Shown piece by piece: positions 34,974 through 47,510 of a stretch of DNA of 64,000 nt (within the stretch, counting starts at the first letter, position 1; the number at the start of each line of letters is the position of its first letter). A program made the position numbers and the translations under genes. The stretch is from NCBI GenBank assembly GCA_039519185.1, contig CM076851.1, forward strand, positions 95,105,531 through 95,169,530, read 5' to 3'. The DNA is from Astragalus membranaceus. Its lineage: Eukaryota > Streptophyta > Magnoliopsida > Fabales > Fabaceae. Under the pieces are notes generated by a model that worked only from the letters and a program-made list of their open reading frames with translations, did not search any database and was not told the origin of the DNA.

Positions 34974-37285
34974 ATGGATCGTAGTTAGATGTATGATCGA
35001 ATGTATCCTGGAAGAGCTGGGTTGATGCGACGTTTTGCACAAGGAGTGGAAGAGTTTGTTCTTTTTGCTAAGCGTCGAAAAGAATTTGAGCGACAAGGTG
35101 GAGTTAGATGTCTTTGCTGCAAATGTATGTTTCGATCTATAAAAAAGGAAGGTGATGTTCGACTTGATTTGTATAATAATGGGTTTAAGCCGAGGTAGCA
35201 GCTGGAGTTCCTGTCCAAGTAGAAGGTCTCACATCAAGTCCAGTCGTAGAAGCTTCCACATCAAGTAGTAATCCAACGACTACCGGACATCAGCCGTTTG
35301 ATGTTGTTCAGGGGATGATATCTGATGTTGTCGGTGTAAATTTGGATTTCGAAGAACCACAATATGATGCTGAAGAAGATCCAAACGAGGAAGCTCAAAA
35401 GTTTTATATGTTTTTGAGTGAGACAAATAAACCATTATTTGAAGGATCTAAAGACCCTAAGTTATCAATGTGTGTTCGGTTGTTGGGTCTTAAGTCTCAA
35501 TTTAACGTTGCGGAATTGTGCATGGAATACATAACTAAAATGATGTTGGATGCAACCCCCGTTAGAGGACTTTTGCCGCAGAGTTATTATGATGCTAAAA
35601 GATTGGCATCGAAGCTTGGTTTAAATTCCATGAGAATTGATTGTTGTGTGTCTGGTTGCATGGTCTATTATAACAATGAGTTTGGCATAAATGATGGAGA
35701 GTTGCTGGAATGCAAGTTTTGTCAAGAGCCACGGTATCGTGTCAGCAGGAAAGGGACAAGCAGAGGCAAACAAGTTCCAAGGAAAGCAATGTTCTATCTG
35801 TCGATTATATCAAGGATGAAGAGGATGTTTACTTCAATGGAAACTGCGGGTAAAATGACGTGGCACTATGAAAATAGAAATAATTCTGGTGAATTACGTC
35901 ATCCATCTGATGGTGAAGCTTGGAAGCATTTTGATCATGTTCATCCAGATTTTGCCACTGATCCACGCAATGTTCGGCTTGGTTTATGCTCTGATGGTTT
36001 CACACCATATATTCAAGTGTCAGCAACACCGTATTCTTGTTGGCCAGTTATTGTTACCCCATACAACCTTCCTCCTGAAATGTGTATGTCCAAAACCTAC
36101 ATGTTTTTAAATGCTATAATACCAGGGCCAACTAATCCAACAGCTGGTATTGACATATATTTGCAACCTTTGATTGATGACCTAAAAAGGTTGTGGAATG
36201 GTGTTTTAACTTATGATGCAGTACGTAGACAAAATTTCATAATGAGGGCGGCTTTGATGTGGACCATTAATGACTTTCCTGCGTATGGAATGTTGTCTGG
36301 ATGGGGGACACATGGTAAGATGGCGTGTCCGATTTCCATGGTTGACACAAAGGCTTTTACTCTTAAATATGGAGGAAAAACCTCATGCTTTGACTCGCAT
36401 CGTAGGTTTTTACCTACCGATAATCCTTTTAGGAAGTCAAAATATGCATTCATCAAAGGGAATGTTGAAACAGTTGAACCTCCTCATAGGCTGACACCAG
36501 AAGAAGTTTGGAACAGTGTCAAGGATATCCCTCCTGTAGAAGTCGTTGTGGGTGTTGTTTCTCGTCCGGATGGTTATGGAGTATGGCATAATTGGACACA
36601 AAAAAGTATTTTTTGGGAACTTCCATATTGGAAAGATAATCTATTGAGACACAATCTCGATGTAATGCATATTGAAAAGAATTTCTTTGATAACATTTTT
36701 AACACTGTTATGAACGTGAAAGGTAAAACGAAAGACAATGAGAAGACTAGGAAGGACGTGGATCATTACTGTAGGCGAAAGGATTTGTTGTTGCTTGAGC
36801 AAGCTAACAGCGGGATATTGAAACCAAAATCCAATTATACTTTATCTACGGAGCAAGCGAAAACAAATTATCAGTGGATTTCGGAGTTGAAAATGCCAGA
36901 CGGTTATTCTTCCAATTTAGCAAGATGTGCCGATGTGGATAATGGGAGGTTACCTGGGATGAAGAGCCATGATTCTCATGTATTCATGGAGTGCTTACTT
37001 CCTATTGCCTTTAGTTCGTTGCCAACACACGTTTTGAATTCGCTCATTGAAATAAGTCAATACTTTAAGAAGTTGTGTTCTGCAACGCTAAAAGCGGATG
37101 ATCTTACAAAAATGGAACAAGAAATCCCACTTATCGTATGCAAGTTGGAGAGAATATTTCCGCCTGGTTTCTTTGATTCTATGGAGCATCTTCATGTTCA
37201 TCTCGCATATGAAGCTAAACTTGGCGGACCTGTCCAATACAGATGGATGTATCCGTTTGAAAGGTTAGTTAATATATGAAAGAAG

Positions 37286-37325
<40 letters not shown>

Positions 37326-38514
37326 TAGATTAGATGATTATTAACATATCATTTTCTCTAGGTTCATGGGTGATTCAAAAAGATCAGTTAAAAATAAAGC
37401 CAGAGTTGAAGGATCGATATGTTCTTCTTACTTACACCGTGAAACAACCCATTTTTGTTCTTATTATTTCAAGAATGAATTTGCTCCTAAAGCTAGAGTT
37501 GAAGGATCGATATGTTCTTCTTACTTACCTGGCCGTCATTTTGGAAAGGAGTCAATTCACTGGCTAACAGAAGAAGAGGTAAATTCAGCCCATGTTCATG
37601 TCTTGATAAACTGTACTAAGGTCCAACCATTCATTGAGTATGTATTTGTCAATCTAGCTATCTCAATTAGTTAATAAAGTACACAATTGTGTAACAATTA
37701 ATAATTTCTTATTAAGGAGTTCTTGTCATCAGAGGAAGTAAGTGAAGAACAATCTTCTGCTCATATTCATGCGCATTTTCCAATGTGGTTTAGGCAACGT
37801 GTTTATTTCGTTCTGCCAACTCATACCAACCAACACTTGAGGAACTTATCTGACGGTCCTCGAAGATATGTTAAAGAATGGCACACATACTTTGTCAATG
37901 GATACAAATTTCACATTAAAAAATGGATAGAGGGCCGAGAAACGGTCAATAGTGAAGTTTGCATGAAGGGTGTCACTGGGAGAGACGAAGATGATTTCTA
38001 TGGCGTGGTTAAACACATATATGAACTTGTGTACCCTTATCTAGATTATGGTGGTGGTGGTTTTTTATTGTAATTGGTTTGATCCGTCTGCTCGAGGAAC
38101 AAAGTTTAATCTAAAGTCAAATACAGTGGACATTAAAATGAATAGTAGATATCAACTGTATCATCCATTCGTCATTGCACAAAATGTGAGACAAGTCTAT
38201 TATGTCTCTTATCCATCAACACGGACTGATCGGCGTGGTTGGTGTGTCGGAATTAAGACAAAACCAAGAGGTCGCATTTAGACAAATGATGACACAGTGG
38301 AAGACGTGCCATATCAAATGGATGAAATGTCCAATGTAAATGAAGTCATTGAAGTTGAACTCATTACTCGTTTATGTGATGAGCCAAACACGGGTGATGA
38401 AGTTAATGAAGAAGAAGATACAGATCATGAGGAAGCAGTCGATCACGTCGGTGTATTAGGAATTCACTCATCTGATGATGGTGGTGATTTCGAGAAAGAA
38501 TGGGATTCAAATTA
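34974..38514 (+). pseudogene. CACTA transposase (TNP2/Transposase_21 family), broken
   Basis: The start ATG (34974) opens MDRS, then TAG at 34986-34988 where relatives have Trp, then MYDRMYPGRAGLMRRFAQGV, the Transpos_assoc domain. After a break near 35195 the main ORF (35315-37279, 654 residues) carries the TNP2 domain, with YFNNEFGIND-like YNNEFGINDGELLECKFC, KMTWHYENR, ATPYSCWPVIVTPYNLPPEM and HNLDVMHIEKNFFDNI. It then gives a DUF4218 part (LPIAFSSLPTHVLNSL, LVHLAYEAKLGGPVQYRWMYPFER-like end). A clean intron (37264-37361, GTTAGT...CTCTAG) contains an AT microsatellite. Later exons hold a DUF4216 region with a frameshift near 38050 (YCNWFDP follows in the +1 frame) and a stop at 38279. The protein would cut and join the CACTA ends; this copy is inactive. 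Confidence 0.85.
37264..37361 (+). other. Intron of the CACTA transposase with (AT)n tract
   Basis: Donor AAAG|GTTAGT and acceptor TTTTCTCTAG|GTTC join YPFER to FMGDSKRSVKNKARVEGSI in frame. The AT run lies at about 37290-37321. Confidence 0.75.
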
Positions 38515-39091
38515 ATTAGATCGATGATCTTATTTGTAATTAATTAATTTGTTGTTATGAAATAACATTTATATTTATTAGACTTGATTCATGTATGTTA
38601 TTCATCATTTATATATTTGTTGTTATGAAATAACATTTATATTTACAGTCATGGCATCAGGATCAGGATCTGATTATCATGACTCACCTCATGACTCACT
38701 TCCATCGGGATCAGCATGGAGGAGGATTTCTACTTCTTTACGCGGGCGTCGTCGTCGTCAAGTTCAGGTCGTTGTTAGTGGTCCATTTGTGCCTCCACCT
38801 AGTACGGATGATGGCAGAGGACCCAGTACGCTGAGTCGCCCATTTGTGCCTCCACCCGGTACTGACATACCTCCGGCAGATGCAAATGGGATACGCACTT
38901 ATCACATTGATAATGAGGTGGTTGAGGTTACGTTTGACGGTCGTATCGTACTGAAGGTTGCTGGCCAGCAGTAAGTTTTTATTAATGATATTTGTTAATG
39001 ATATTTGTTGGATTTATTAAAACTTTAAATATAAAAAACTTATTATATAAAAATTTATCCTTTTTATGTACAGGTTTATTCCTGGGAGGAT

Positions 39092-41610
39092 GTTGAACTA
39101 AGGTCAAAACACTCTTTGTTTTGTATGATAACAAATTACAATCTGTTTACTAATGGTTATAGTTGAACCAAAGTACAGGGCATGAACCAAAGCGTTTGAC
39201 ATGATATCTTAAAGTGTAGCAACTTGGAGGAGAAGCTACTCAAGCGTTCAAGACTTATGTGTTATATTGCTTTGCATAGGACGCGTGTAAGATCCCGTCA
39301 CTTCAGCTCTATGACTTTTATAGTTGAGAGACGATCTTTTAAAATATAACCGTTTTGTTAAAAGCATGGAAAAATCTTTTATATAAAAGCTAATAGGTTA
39401 GGCACAAATAATAACTAGTTGTTTTAAATCAAGTTTTTGAATCATGACTTGTTGTTTTTAAAAGAAAGAAATCGATTCATGTCTTCTTGGTTAAAAGCCA
39501 ACAATCGATTTATGTCTTGACTGGTTTTAAAAGAACTTGTTTTGGAAAAAAAACAATCGATTGATGACGTTGTCATTTGTGTTTTTAAAGCAAAGAATCG
39601 ATTTTGGATATGTGTTATAGAGTGCAAAATCGATTTATACCTTCTATTTTAAAACAAGGAATCGATTATGAACTCTTGGTTTTAAAAAAAACTCGTTTTA
39701 GAAAGAAAACAATCGATTGATGACCTTGTGCATTTAAAGCAAAGAATCGATTTTGCTCTCTAGTTTAAAGAGAACAAAATCGATTTGTGACTTCCTTCCT
39801 CAAAGCTAGAAATCGATTTTAAACTGTTTTTTGGAAGCACAACTTGTTTTTGAAGCTAACAATCGATTCCTCCCTTATTTCATTAAAGCTAGCAATCGAT
39901 TTCTCTCTTATTTCATTAAGCAAGAAATCGATTTCTCTCCTACTTCTTTTAAGCAATCAATCGATTTCTTACTTATCAAAATAGTGTTAAAAATTACTTC
40001 AACGGTCATATTTTCACCATCCATATAAATAGGACTTAGGGTTTTCACGATAAAACAAGAACAACCGACAAATCAAAAAAAAGAAAAGAACTAGAACTCT
40101 CACAGTCATATTCATTCTTCACGTTCTTCATCGTTGAATCCAAATCTCTCATCTCTCTCAACTACATCATTTTTATATTGCTTGAGTGATTGGATCCTAG
40201 TTTTCATTTATAATCATCTATACTTGGTTGTTGTGAAATCCTGAGAAGTTTTCTTGGGTAATTCAATCGGGGAGATTGAACTGTAGCGAAATCCTTAGTG
40301 GGGAGCTTGGGTTCTCAATTTGGGAAAATTGAGATTGGTGTGGTAGCTATAGGGAAGTTGCTTGCTTGTAAGACATTAAAGAAGTTCTTCTCATATAGTG
40401 GTTATTATCAAGTCCGAAGGTTGCAAAGCCGGAGGCCGAGGACGTAGGGCTTTTATCCCGAACCTCATAAAAATCACGGTGTACTTCTTTCCCTTATCTT
40501 TACTTTGCTTTTACTGTATACTTGTTAATTATCATTGCATTTGATATTACTTCGCGTAGCCTTCAATATCACTGTAATTGTTTCTACCATTGTTATAGCT
40601 TGCTTAGGTATTGCATATAGTTTAAATCCTCTTTTCCGTATTCGATTTAAACTTGCATCGTTAACTTTTCGAAAATCAAAAAGATTTCAATTTTAGCATA
40701 TAGATGGGACTAACTATGACTATAGGGGTAGTCGAATGAAATGTGATGGGCAGGCTATAGATTTCACTTTATGGAGGATCATTGTTGATGGACCAGTCAC
40801 TCCTATGAGAATCAAGATTACTAAACCTGGGGTTGCTGCTGAGGGAGATACTACCAAATCTCAAGCTACTGGTGCAGCTGAGGAAGTACCTATTGAAGAT
40901 ATTTATGCCATTGACTTGAGTGAGCTGAGAAAGCCTGATCTAGAAAAAATATCTCTCAATTCCAAAGCAATGAATATTCTTCACCTATCACTATGTGAAG
41001 AAGAATATGAGGGGTGAAAGGATGTCAGACAGCCAAGGAAATTTGGGACTGTCTGGAAGCGACACATGTTGGTACGAGTCATGTGAAGGACACAAAGATT
41101 AGAGTTCTCACTTCTGAGTATGAAGCCTTCAAGATGAAGGAAGGTGAATCTGTTGCAGCTATGCACCAAAGATTGAACCTGATAGTGAATAACTTGGGAA
41201 GAAGTATTCAATGAAGGATGTGAATGGGAAGATTCTTGCATCATTGACTAGTGATTTCATTCCCAAGACTTGTGCTATCACTGAAGCCAAAGATATTGGC
41301 ACTTTACCTCAAGAAGACTTGATTGGGTCACTTCTTGCATTTAAGGTGGTGTTGGCCGCTAAGAAGGCTCAAGAAAAAGAAGTGGTCAAAGAAAGGAAGT
41401 CTCTTACTCTTGCTGCTGCCAAGACTTCTAAGATGGAAAGGAAATAGGTTGAGTCTGATGAAGAATCTGATGATGAAGACTATGTTTTGCCAAGAAATTC
41501 AAAAAATTCATGAGACTCAACAAGCTTGGGAAGGGTGACTATTCAAAGAAATCTGGGTACAACAAAGGAGATAGTTATGAGAGAAGAGATGATCAACCAA
41601 AATATTTTGA
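39092..41610 (+). mobile_element. Copia fragment (LTR and gag) inserted in the CACTA element
   Basis: An LTR-like region starting TGTTGAACTAAGGTC (39092) contains an AATCGATT array, a TATA (CCATATAAATAGG near 40020) and a leader. It is followed by gag pieces: MKCDGQAIDFTLWRIIVDG (40736), then KAMNILHLSLCEEEYEG, TAKEIWDCLEATHVGT and EAFKMKEGESVAAMHQRLN, of the UBN2 type seen in plant Copia gag. The reading is broken near 41015 and 41214. The fragment ends near 41610, where CACTA sequence resumes. Protease, integrase and RT are absent. Boundaries are approximate. Confidence 0.65.
39470..39966. repeat. Array of 14 AATCGATT palindromes
   Basis: Fourteen copies of the 8-bp palindrome AATCGATT lie in about 500 bp, spaced roughly 30-50 bp, in a background of Lys/Phe-rich AAAGC and TTTTAAA words. 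They sit in the U3-like part of the Copia LTR, upstream of its TATA box. Some units are near-repeats of one another (AACAATCGATTGATG occurs twice). Confidence 0.85.
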
Positions 41611-42311
41611 ATATTATAGTCCAACATCCGGCACAATCACAAATATTATCAAGGAGAATTACAATAAACCCTGGATTAATTGGACAGAGATCCGAAAAGA
41701 TCTGGATGCCAAAAAGACGATGTTTAATGCTTTCAGAGTAAGTTGTTTTACGAATTACTTAATTTTCAATTATTTTATTTTGTTGAATTGATTAATTTGT
41801 TTTTATTAATTAACAAGTTAATTAAATTTGTTTAAATAGGAAAAAATGGCTTGGCTTCCAGAGGAGTCGACGAAAGTTGAGAAGACATTTCATAAAAGAG
41901 CTTATCACTGTTTTTCTGAAATGCTCCGGGATGCGCGCAATAAGGATAAACAGCCGACGTGGATGGGCGATTCTGATTGGCACGAGCTCAAATTGAAATG
42001 GGACGACCATAACTATAAATCCAAATGTGAGAAGGCCAAGAAGAATCGTGCCTCTGAACATCTCAGACGCTTGGTAAATTTATTAATTGATTAAATTTAT
42101 ATTATACATATGTATTTTATATTTTATTAAATATTATTAAATAATAACTATGCATATAGGAGGCACATCTTGGTCGGCCAGCTACTTTGCCTGAGTTACA
42201 CCGCCACCTTCATGTGCGAGAGGGAACGGGCGAGTATTTCGATGACCGGTAGAGGAATATTCAGGTAAATAACGTTTATTATTTAAATATTGTTTTTATT
42301 ATATTATATTA

Positions 42312-42732
42312 TGAACTGAGGTGCTCGACCTGGAGCGGGTACGAGTAGTCGAGTCCGGAGTCCAACTGCGTGAGTTGATGGGGGTGAGTGATATCTGGTC
42401 GCTCGCAGAGTTCTGCCCGGGTTGTACCTGCAATGACACTCCGACGCCCAAGTCAGTGGAGTAAGAGTTTAAGCAGAGTAACATTATGTGTTGAGATTAT
42501 GTCTACCTGTTTAGTGAGAGCAATCACTCTTTATATAGTGTAAGAGGGGCAGTGCTGGCCATCAGATCAGTATGGTCGATCTCGACCGTTTGATCAAGCG
42601 AGCCTCCACGAGGGTAGATCTGAACCATTGATCTTAGTGGGTCGAAGGCCCAGTCATTACTTCTCCATTTTGGTAATGGGCCGGTTCTAACCGGTTCAGC
42701 ATCGGATTGGGCCGAAGGCCCAGTCCAGAACA
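42312..42732 (-). mobile_element. Solo LTR, Tat-like, 421 bp, TSD TATTA
   Basis: On the minus strand it starts TGTTCTGGACTGGGCC and ends CCTCAGTTCA, with a TATA (CTATATAAAGAG near 42535). The same 5-bp sequence TATTA flanks both sides (42307-42311 and 42733-42737). The opening resembles the LTRs of the Tat elements at 10702 and 16789. No internal sequence remains, so it is the product of LTR-LTR recombination. It interrupts the second CACTA ORF. Confidence 0.85.
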
Positions 42733-42905
42733 TATTATATATTACATAAAAATAGTTATTCATTTATTGGTTGTTACTTTCAGGAACATTTCTTTTTTTG
42801 GCAGACCGGGTACCGTGGAACTCAGCAGAGTAGTGGCAGCACTGAGTGAATCCGTTGAGGAGAGTCGAGCGACTTATTATGCTTGACAACAATCTGTTGG
42901 GCCAT

Positions 42906-45900
42906 TGTCAAACCCTAATTTTGTCCGGCTTAGGTCAAAACCCTAATTTTCCACAAAAATAAATAAATTGAAGAGTGAAGAGCATTATGCATTGCATTTT
43001 GGGTCCTAAAAGTCATTCCACAGCTTTTAAAATCATTTTTAGGGTTGAAATGCATTTTGGAGCAAAATTAGGGTTTTTGGAGCAAAAAGGGTATTTTGGT
43101 CATTTCCAAAATTAAGCAATTTCTCACCAAAAATCATTATTCAATATCAGAAGAATGCATTTGGATCAAAATGAGTTGGGTCATATTTTTTATGCGCATG
43201 CATTGATAAATTTTTGCATAAAAAGTCAAACTTCAAAGAAAAGGGCAAAATGGGAATTTCCTTCAAGGTGAGGTATCAAATCAATTTTGGGAATGGTGAT
43301 ATCATGGAATTTTGGGCCCAATGATTGATTCCTAGGATATGGCTCAAAGTGTCATGAATAATGTGGAATTATCATGAAAAGAATAATCAAAAATGGTAAA
43401 ATAAGGAAGTGTCCTCATATAAGACAAAATGTACTATCTTTTGGCAAACTTGCACAAACTTGGGCACCAAGGCCTCATTTGCTCCGAATTTTCCAGCTAT
43501 TTTTCACCTCATTTTGTGTTTCTTCATGCCCTTGATCCATGTGATTTGTATTCATAGCCATTGATTAAAATTCTAGATCAAATCCTAGGCTATAACTTTG
43601 TGTACAAAACCCTATCTGCCCTTAACAATTTTTGTGCAACAAAAAGCTCCTAATTTTCGTGTATGACCCCATTCCCTCTCCATTTTGTGTTTTCTCTCCC
43701 CCCTCAATCCATGTGATAAGTGATCTCAACCCTCCATTCAAAATCAAAGTTCAATCCTAGAGCACTTAGTAAGGCCAATGACCCAATTGCCCCTAAACCT
43801 AAAATAGCTCTATAAATACTCCCTCATTCCCACACCTAAGGATCTTTTGGCCTCTCATTCTCCTACACTCTCATTTTTTACCCTAGCACACCAAAAACTT
43901 CTCCCTCTTCCTCTCTTCCACGAAATCTCTCTCACTCCCTCACTTCATTCTTTTCATCTTTCACCATCAAATCTTCCATTCCTTGCTAGATCATCATCAT
44001 TCCTTCCATTCTCTTCAAGGTTGCATCATCAAATTGCTAAGAGCTAGCAATCTTTGTGGATTCAAGGGTAGATCCAAGTTCATTTTGAGTCTATATCATC
44101 TACTTCTTCATTTCTTTGTGATTTTGAGGTAAGCTTTGAAACTTTGCATCTCATATTTAGTTCTTCTTGCATAATCTCTCTTCTACTCCCAACTCCTTCT
44201 TGATTGCTTGTTGTTGTTGCTTTGAGGATCCATTTCAAACATTTTGACAAGGACTTAGGGAGCCTTGGGTGTTTGAGATGGGTCCTTGGCCTTGAAGGAG
44301 TTATTCTTATACTTGAATAATTTCCCTTGCATCTTTACATATTTTGCAGTAGGTTTCATAAATAAAATTGTTGTTTATGGGCTTTAGCATTTCGCATATC
44401 ATAAAAGTTAGGGTTGATATGATTTTGTTGCACTTCCTTGCTTAATCATATGAATCCTTGCAAAAAAATAGATCTATGTTGCTTTGTGTTAATTTTGGTT
44501 TTTTTTATTAAATAAAATGTGGATCTATGTTTCCTTTGGTTCACATGCTTATAGATCTAAAAATATTTCCAAGTTGATTTTGTTGTTGTTCTTTGTTTGG
44601 TGATGTTTGATCTTGTGTAAATGAATGCAATTGTGTCAATGTGTTTTTTTTATTTTTAACCACTCACTTACTTTTTACTTTACCATTCATTAACTTTTTA
44701 CCAAAACATAAAAATATTTTACTACTTTGGTTTTTACCTCTTCATTAATTTTTTTACTAAGACATAAAAAGATTTTACCACTTCCCATTTACCTCATGCA
44801 TTTTTACTTTACCATCTCATTAAATAATTACTATTTACTTCATGCATTTTTACTTTACTTTTCACTAACTTCTTACTTAAAGTTTTACAACTTATCAACT
44901 TGCAAAAATACCCAAAACATTTTCACATTCATGTATCTTCATTCATACTTAGTTTATGTGACACTCTCATGTATCCTCATATGCTTATATCTCTTGCATC
45001 CTCTTATGCATCCTTGTATGCAATCCATTCATAAATAAAGTGCTATGCATCCATTCCTTGTACACTCATGCACTTACCTGCTTACCTAATCATGCATCCG
45101 TGCTTACATATTCAATCATTTAACTTAGAATACTCTATGTTTACAATCAATTGTATTCACTTGTTCTTGATGCCATGTAAATGTCTTGACTTGATTGTGT
45201 GCCCTCCTCCCCACTTGTATGACCTCCTAATGGAGACGTAAGTCTACATGCATGTTTTAGCATAGAGCCATTAGGGTAAATACAATCCTTCTTGCACACA
45301 CACAATTACTTTGAGAACTTTGTTTTGCATCTTTAAAAATTGAATCCTTTGATTGTATGGGCATGTTTAATCTTGGTTAATGAATGATATGTTCATGTTT
45401 GCTCGAGTATTATTCATTCATTTGCATTTGGTTATGGATTTAGAATTGACTTGAAATGTTCTACTCCTTTTCTAAAACCCATTTCCTAAAATCATTTCAA
45501 AACAAAAAGAAACTTTTGCTTTCAAAACAAAAATAAATCAATTGTCATTAAACACCAATCGCGCCGTTGCCGATTAGGTTGTTAATGATGATGTTGTTTT
45601 CAAAAGGAGTTAGTAGCGAGACCATTCTAACCGTTGTTGTTCGGTCTTCGCAAAAGCTCTATCCCATTTTCGAAAACTTGTTCATTTCTCAAAAATAAAC
45701 CAATTGTCATTAAACACCAATCGCGCCGTTGCCGATTAGGTTGTTAATGATGATGTTGTTTTCAAAAAGAGTTAGTAGTGAGGCCATTCTAACCGTTGTT
45801 GTTCGGTCTTCACAAACGCTCACCCAATTGCGAAAAACCCCTTAGGCCGTTTTCAAAACCAAAAGCCGAGAACTACGTAGCTTTGATCCCTCTTCTAGTG

Positions 45901-46320
45901 AGGGTACGTAGGAGCGGGGTCCTGTCCCGTCAAGCACGCTCTTAAAAAATCTTTGTTTTGTTCCGCTTTTCAAAGATAACCAAAAATATTCTTCTTCCCT
46001 CCTGTTTTCAGTAAAACAAATCAAAAAAAAAAAGAAAAGAAAAGAAGTAGAATAAACCGCTTTCAAACTCAAACTTTTGTCCAAACCACACATCAAGTTA
46101 ATGGTTCCCTTTCGGTAGAAAGGAGGTGCGGGGTGCTAATACCTTCCCCGTACCTAACCGACCCCCGAACCTACATCTCTAGTTTTCAAAAGACTATCCG
46201 CCTTGTTTAAAAGACCTTTTTTCAATGTTTTGGTCTTAAAATTAAAATATTGGTGGCGGCTCCAAACTTTTTCCACGTTGTCAAACGAAAAGTCCCAAAC
46301 CGGATTTTTCGGGCGCAACA
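42906..46320 (+). mobile_element. Ogre-like solo LTR, 3415 bp, TSD GCCAT
   Basis: The insertion starts TGTCAAACCCTAATTTTG and ends TTTTCGGGCGCAACA. It is flanked by the 5-bp direct repeat GCCAT (42901-42905 and 46321-46325). It has no coding capacity and a TATA candidate (CTCTATAAATAC near 43810). Near its 3' end it has GTGCGGGGTGCTAATACC and GGTGGCGGCTCC phrases like those of legume Ogre LTRs. The great length for an LTR also fits Ogre. The family name is inferred from these features; the LTR boundaries are directly supported. Confidence 0.78.
45525..45830. repeat. Tandem duplication (~172-bp period) in the Ogre-like LTR
   Basis: The block CAATTGTCATTAAACACC followed by AATCGCGCCGTTGCCGATTA occurs at 45538 and 45709. 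The homology extends through GTTAGTAG(C/T)GAG and CGTTGTTGTTCGGTCTTC. Confidence 0.88.
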
Positions 46321-47244
46321 GCCATCAAAAAGTGGTCGTTTAGTGGGAGCTGGTGGATTGGGCCTGTCTGCTTTCCAAAATTCCATTATTCCGAATCTGA
46401 GGCCATCATCTTCCTCTGAAAGAAGTACTGGTCGCTCTCATGTCCCTACTCCTTCAGAATTAAACGATGTTCAGCTACTGACGCAGAAATTAAGCGATGA
46501 ACATCGTGAGATGGACGAGCGACAGGCCAAATATGAACAGGAATGAGCGCAGATGCGGGAACAGGAGAGGTTGAATGAAGAGCAGATGCGGGAGCAGCCG
46601 AGGTTGGATGAAGACCGCTGGAAGCAAGTAATGGATAATATGTCTCAACACCCGAGGCCATCTATGCCATCATCATCATTTTATCCACCGTACCAGCAGA
46701 TGCAGCCTTACATCGGCGCTTTTCAGCAGTACCCGGGTGTCTTCCAGCAGCCTTCCTTCCATAGCCCATATGGTCAGTCGTACTCTGGTTTCAACTCTCA
46801 GCTCCAGCCCCAGTAGCAGCGCCAGCAACTCGAGCAGCAGCCACAACAACTCAAGCAGCAGCCCCAGCAAACCGAGCCCAACATAGAGCCCACCATTGAT
46901 TTTAGTCTCTACTTTGATGGCCCCAGCTGCAACAGAAGCTTCTATGACGAGCAGTAGTTTTAGTCGTATTTTGTAGATATTTTAATTTGCATTTGTTTGA
47001 TGTTGTTACATTTTGTAATCGATATTTTATCATTTAATTATCATTTTGAATTATTATTCAATTCCCATTTAATTAGTAAATATTTAAATAATAAATATAA
47101 ACATAAATATTATAAAATTAATAATATTTATTTTTTGGATTAAAAAAACGAATTCAAAAATCTGTTTTAAAAAAAATAATAATTAAATAAAATTTTAAAT
47201 AAACGAATCAAAGAAAACTGTTTTTTTTTAAAAAAAAAACAAAA

Positions 47245-47510
47245 ATTACCTGCGGATTTGTTTAGTTCATATTGTATATTACCGGCGGATTTGTTGTAAT
47301 TTCCGGCAGAATTTCCACCGGTAATTTCCAGCGGATTTTGGCTGTTTTCTAGCGGATTTTCAAATGATTTTCCAGCGGAATTTTTACTGTTTCCAGAGGA
47401 TTTTCCGCCGGTAATTTCCGACGGATTTTCAAGTGATTTTGGCGAAAATGACCAATTTCCAGCAGATTTTGGCCTCTTCCGGCGGATTTTTTCCGTCGAT
47501 AATCCTCGAA
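47245..47510. repeat. CACTA right subterminal repeats
   Basis: Copies of TTTCCGGCGGATTT and variants plus CCGCCGGTAATTTCC, matching the left block. Several are mutated (TTTCCAGCGGAATTT). Confidence 0.85.

Larger units (their letters stand above)
38651..46955 (+). pseudogene. CACTA second ORF (plant En/Spm PF03004-like), split by insertions
   Basis: The first exon MASGSGSDYHDSPHDSLPSG to DGRIVLKVAGQQ (38651-38974) ends at a GTAAGT donor. After a Copia insertion the gene resumes at about 41610 with NKPWINWTEIRKDLDAKK. It continues with AWLPEESTKVEKTFHKRAYH (41849), WHELKLKWDDHNYKSKCEKA, and GRPATLPELHRHLHVREGTG (42170), an order typical of PF03004. The 421-bp solo LTR and the 3415-bp solo LTR interrupt it again. 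The last part (46326-46955) is charged and Gln-rich (DVQLLTQKLSDEHREMDERQ, then a Pro/Gln/Tyr-rich tail). Several stops are present. In CACTA elements this ORF encodes an accessory protein thought to bind subterminal repeats. Confidence 0.7.

Noticed and set aside
39470..39966. AATCGATT array as a CRISPR or centromeric satellite
   Set aside because: The repeat is only 8 bp with variable spacers and sits in a Copia LTR upstream of its TATA box.
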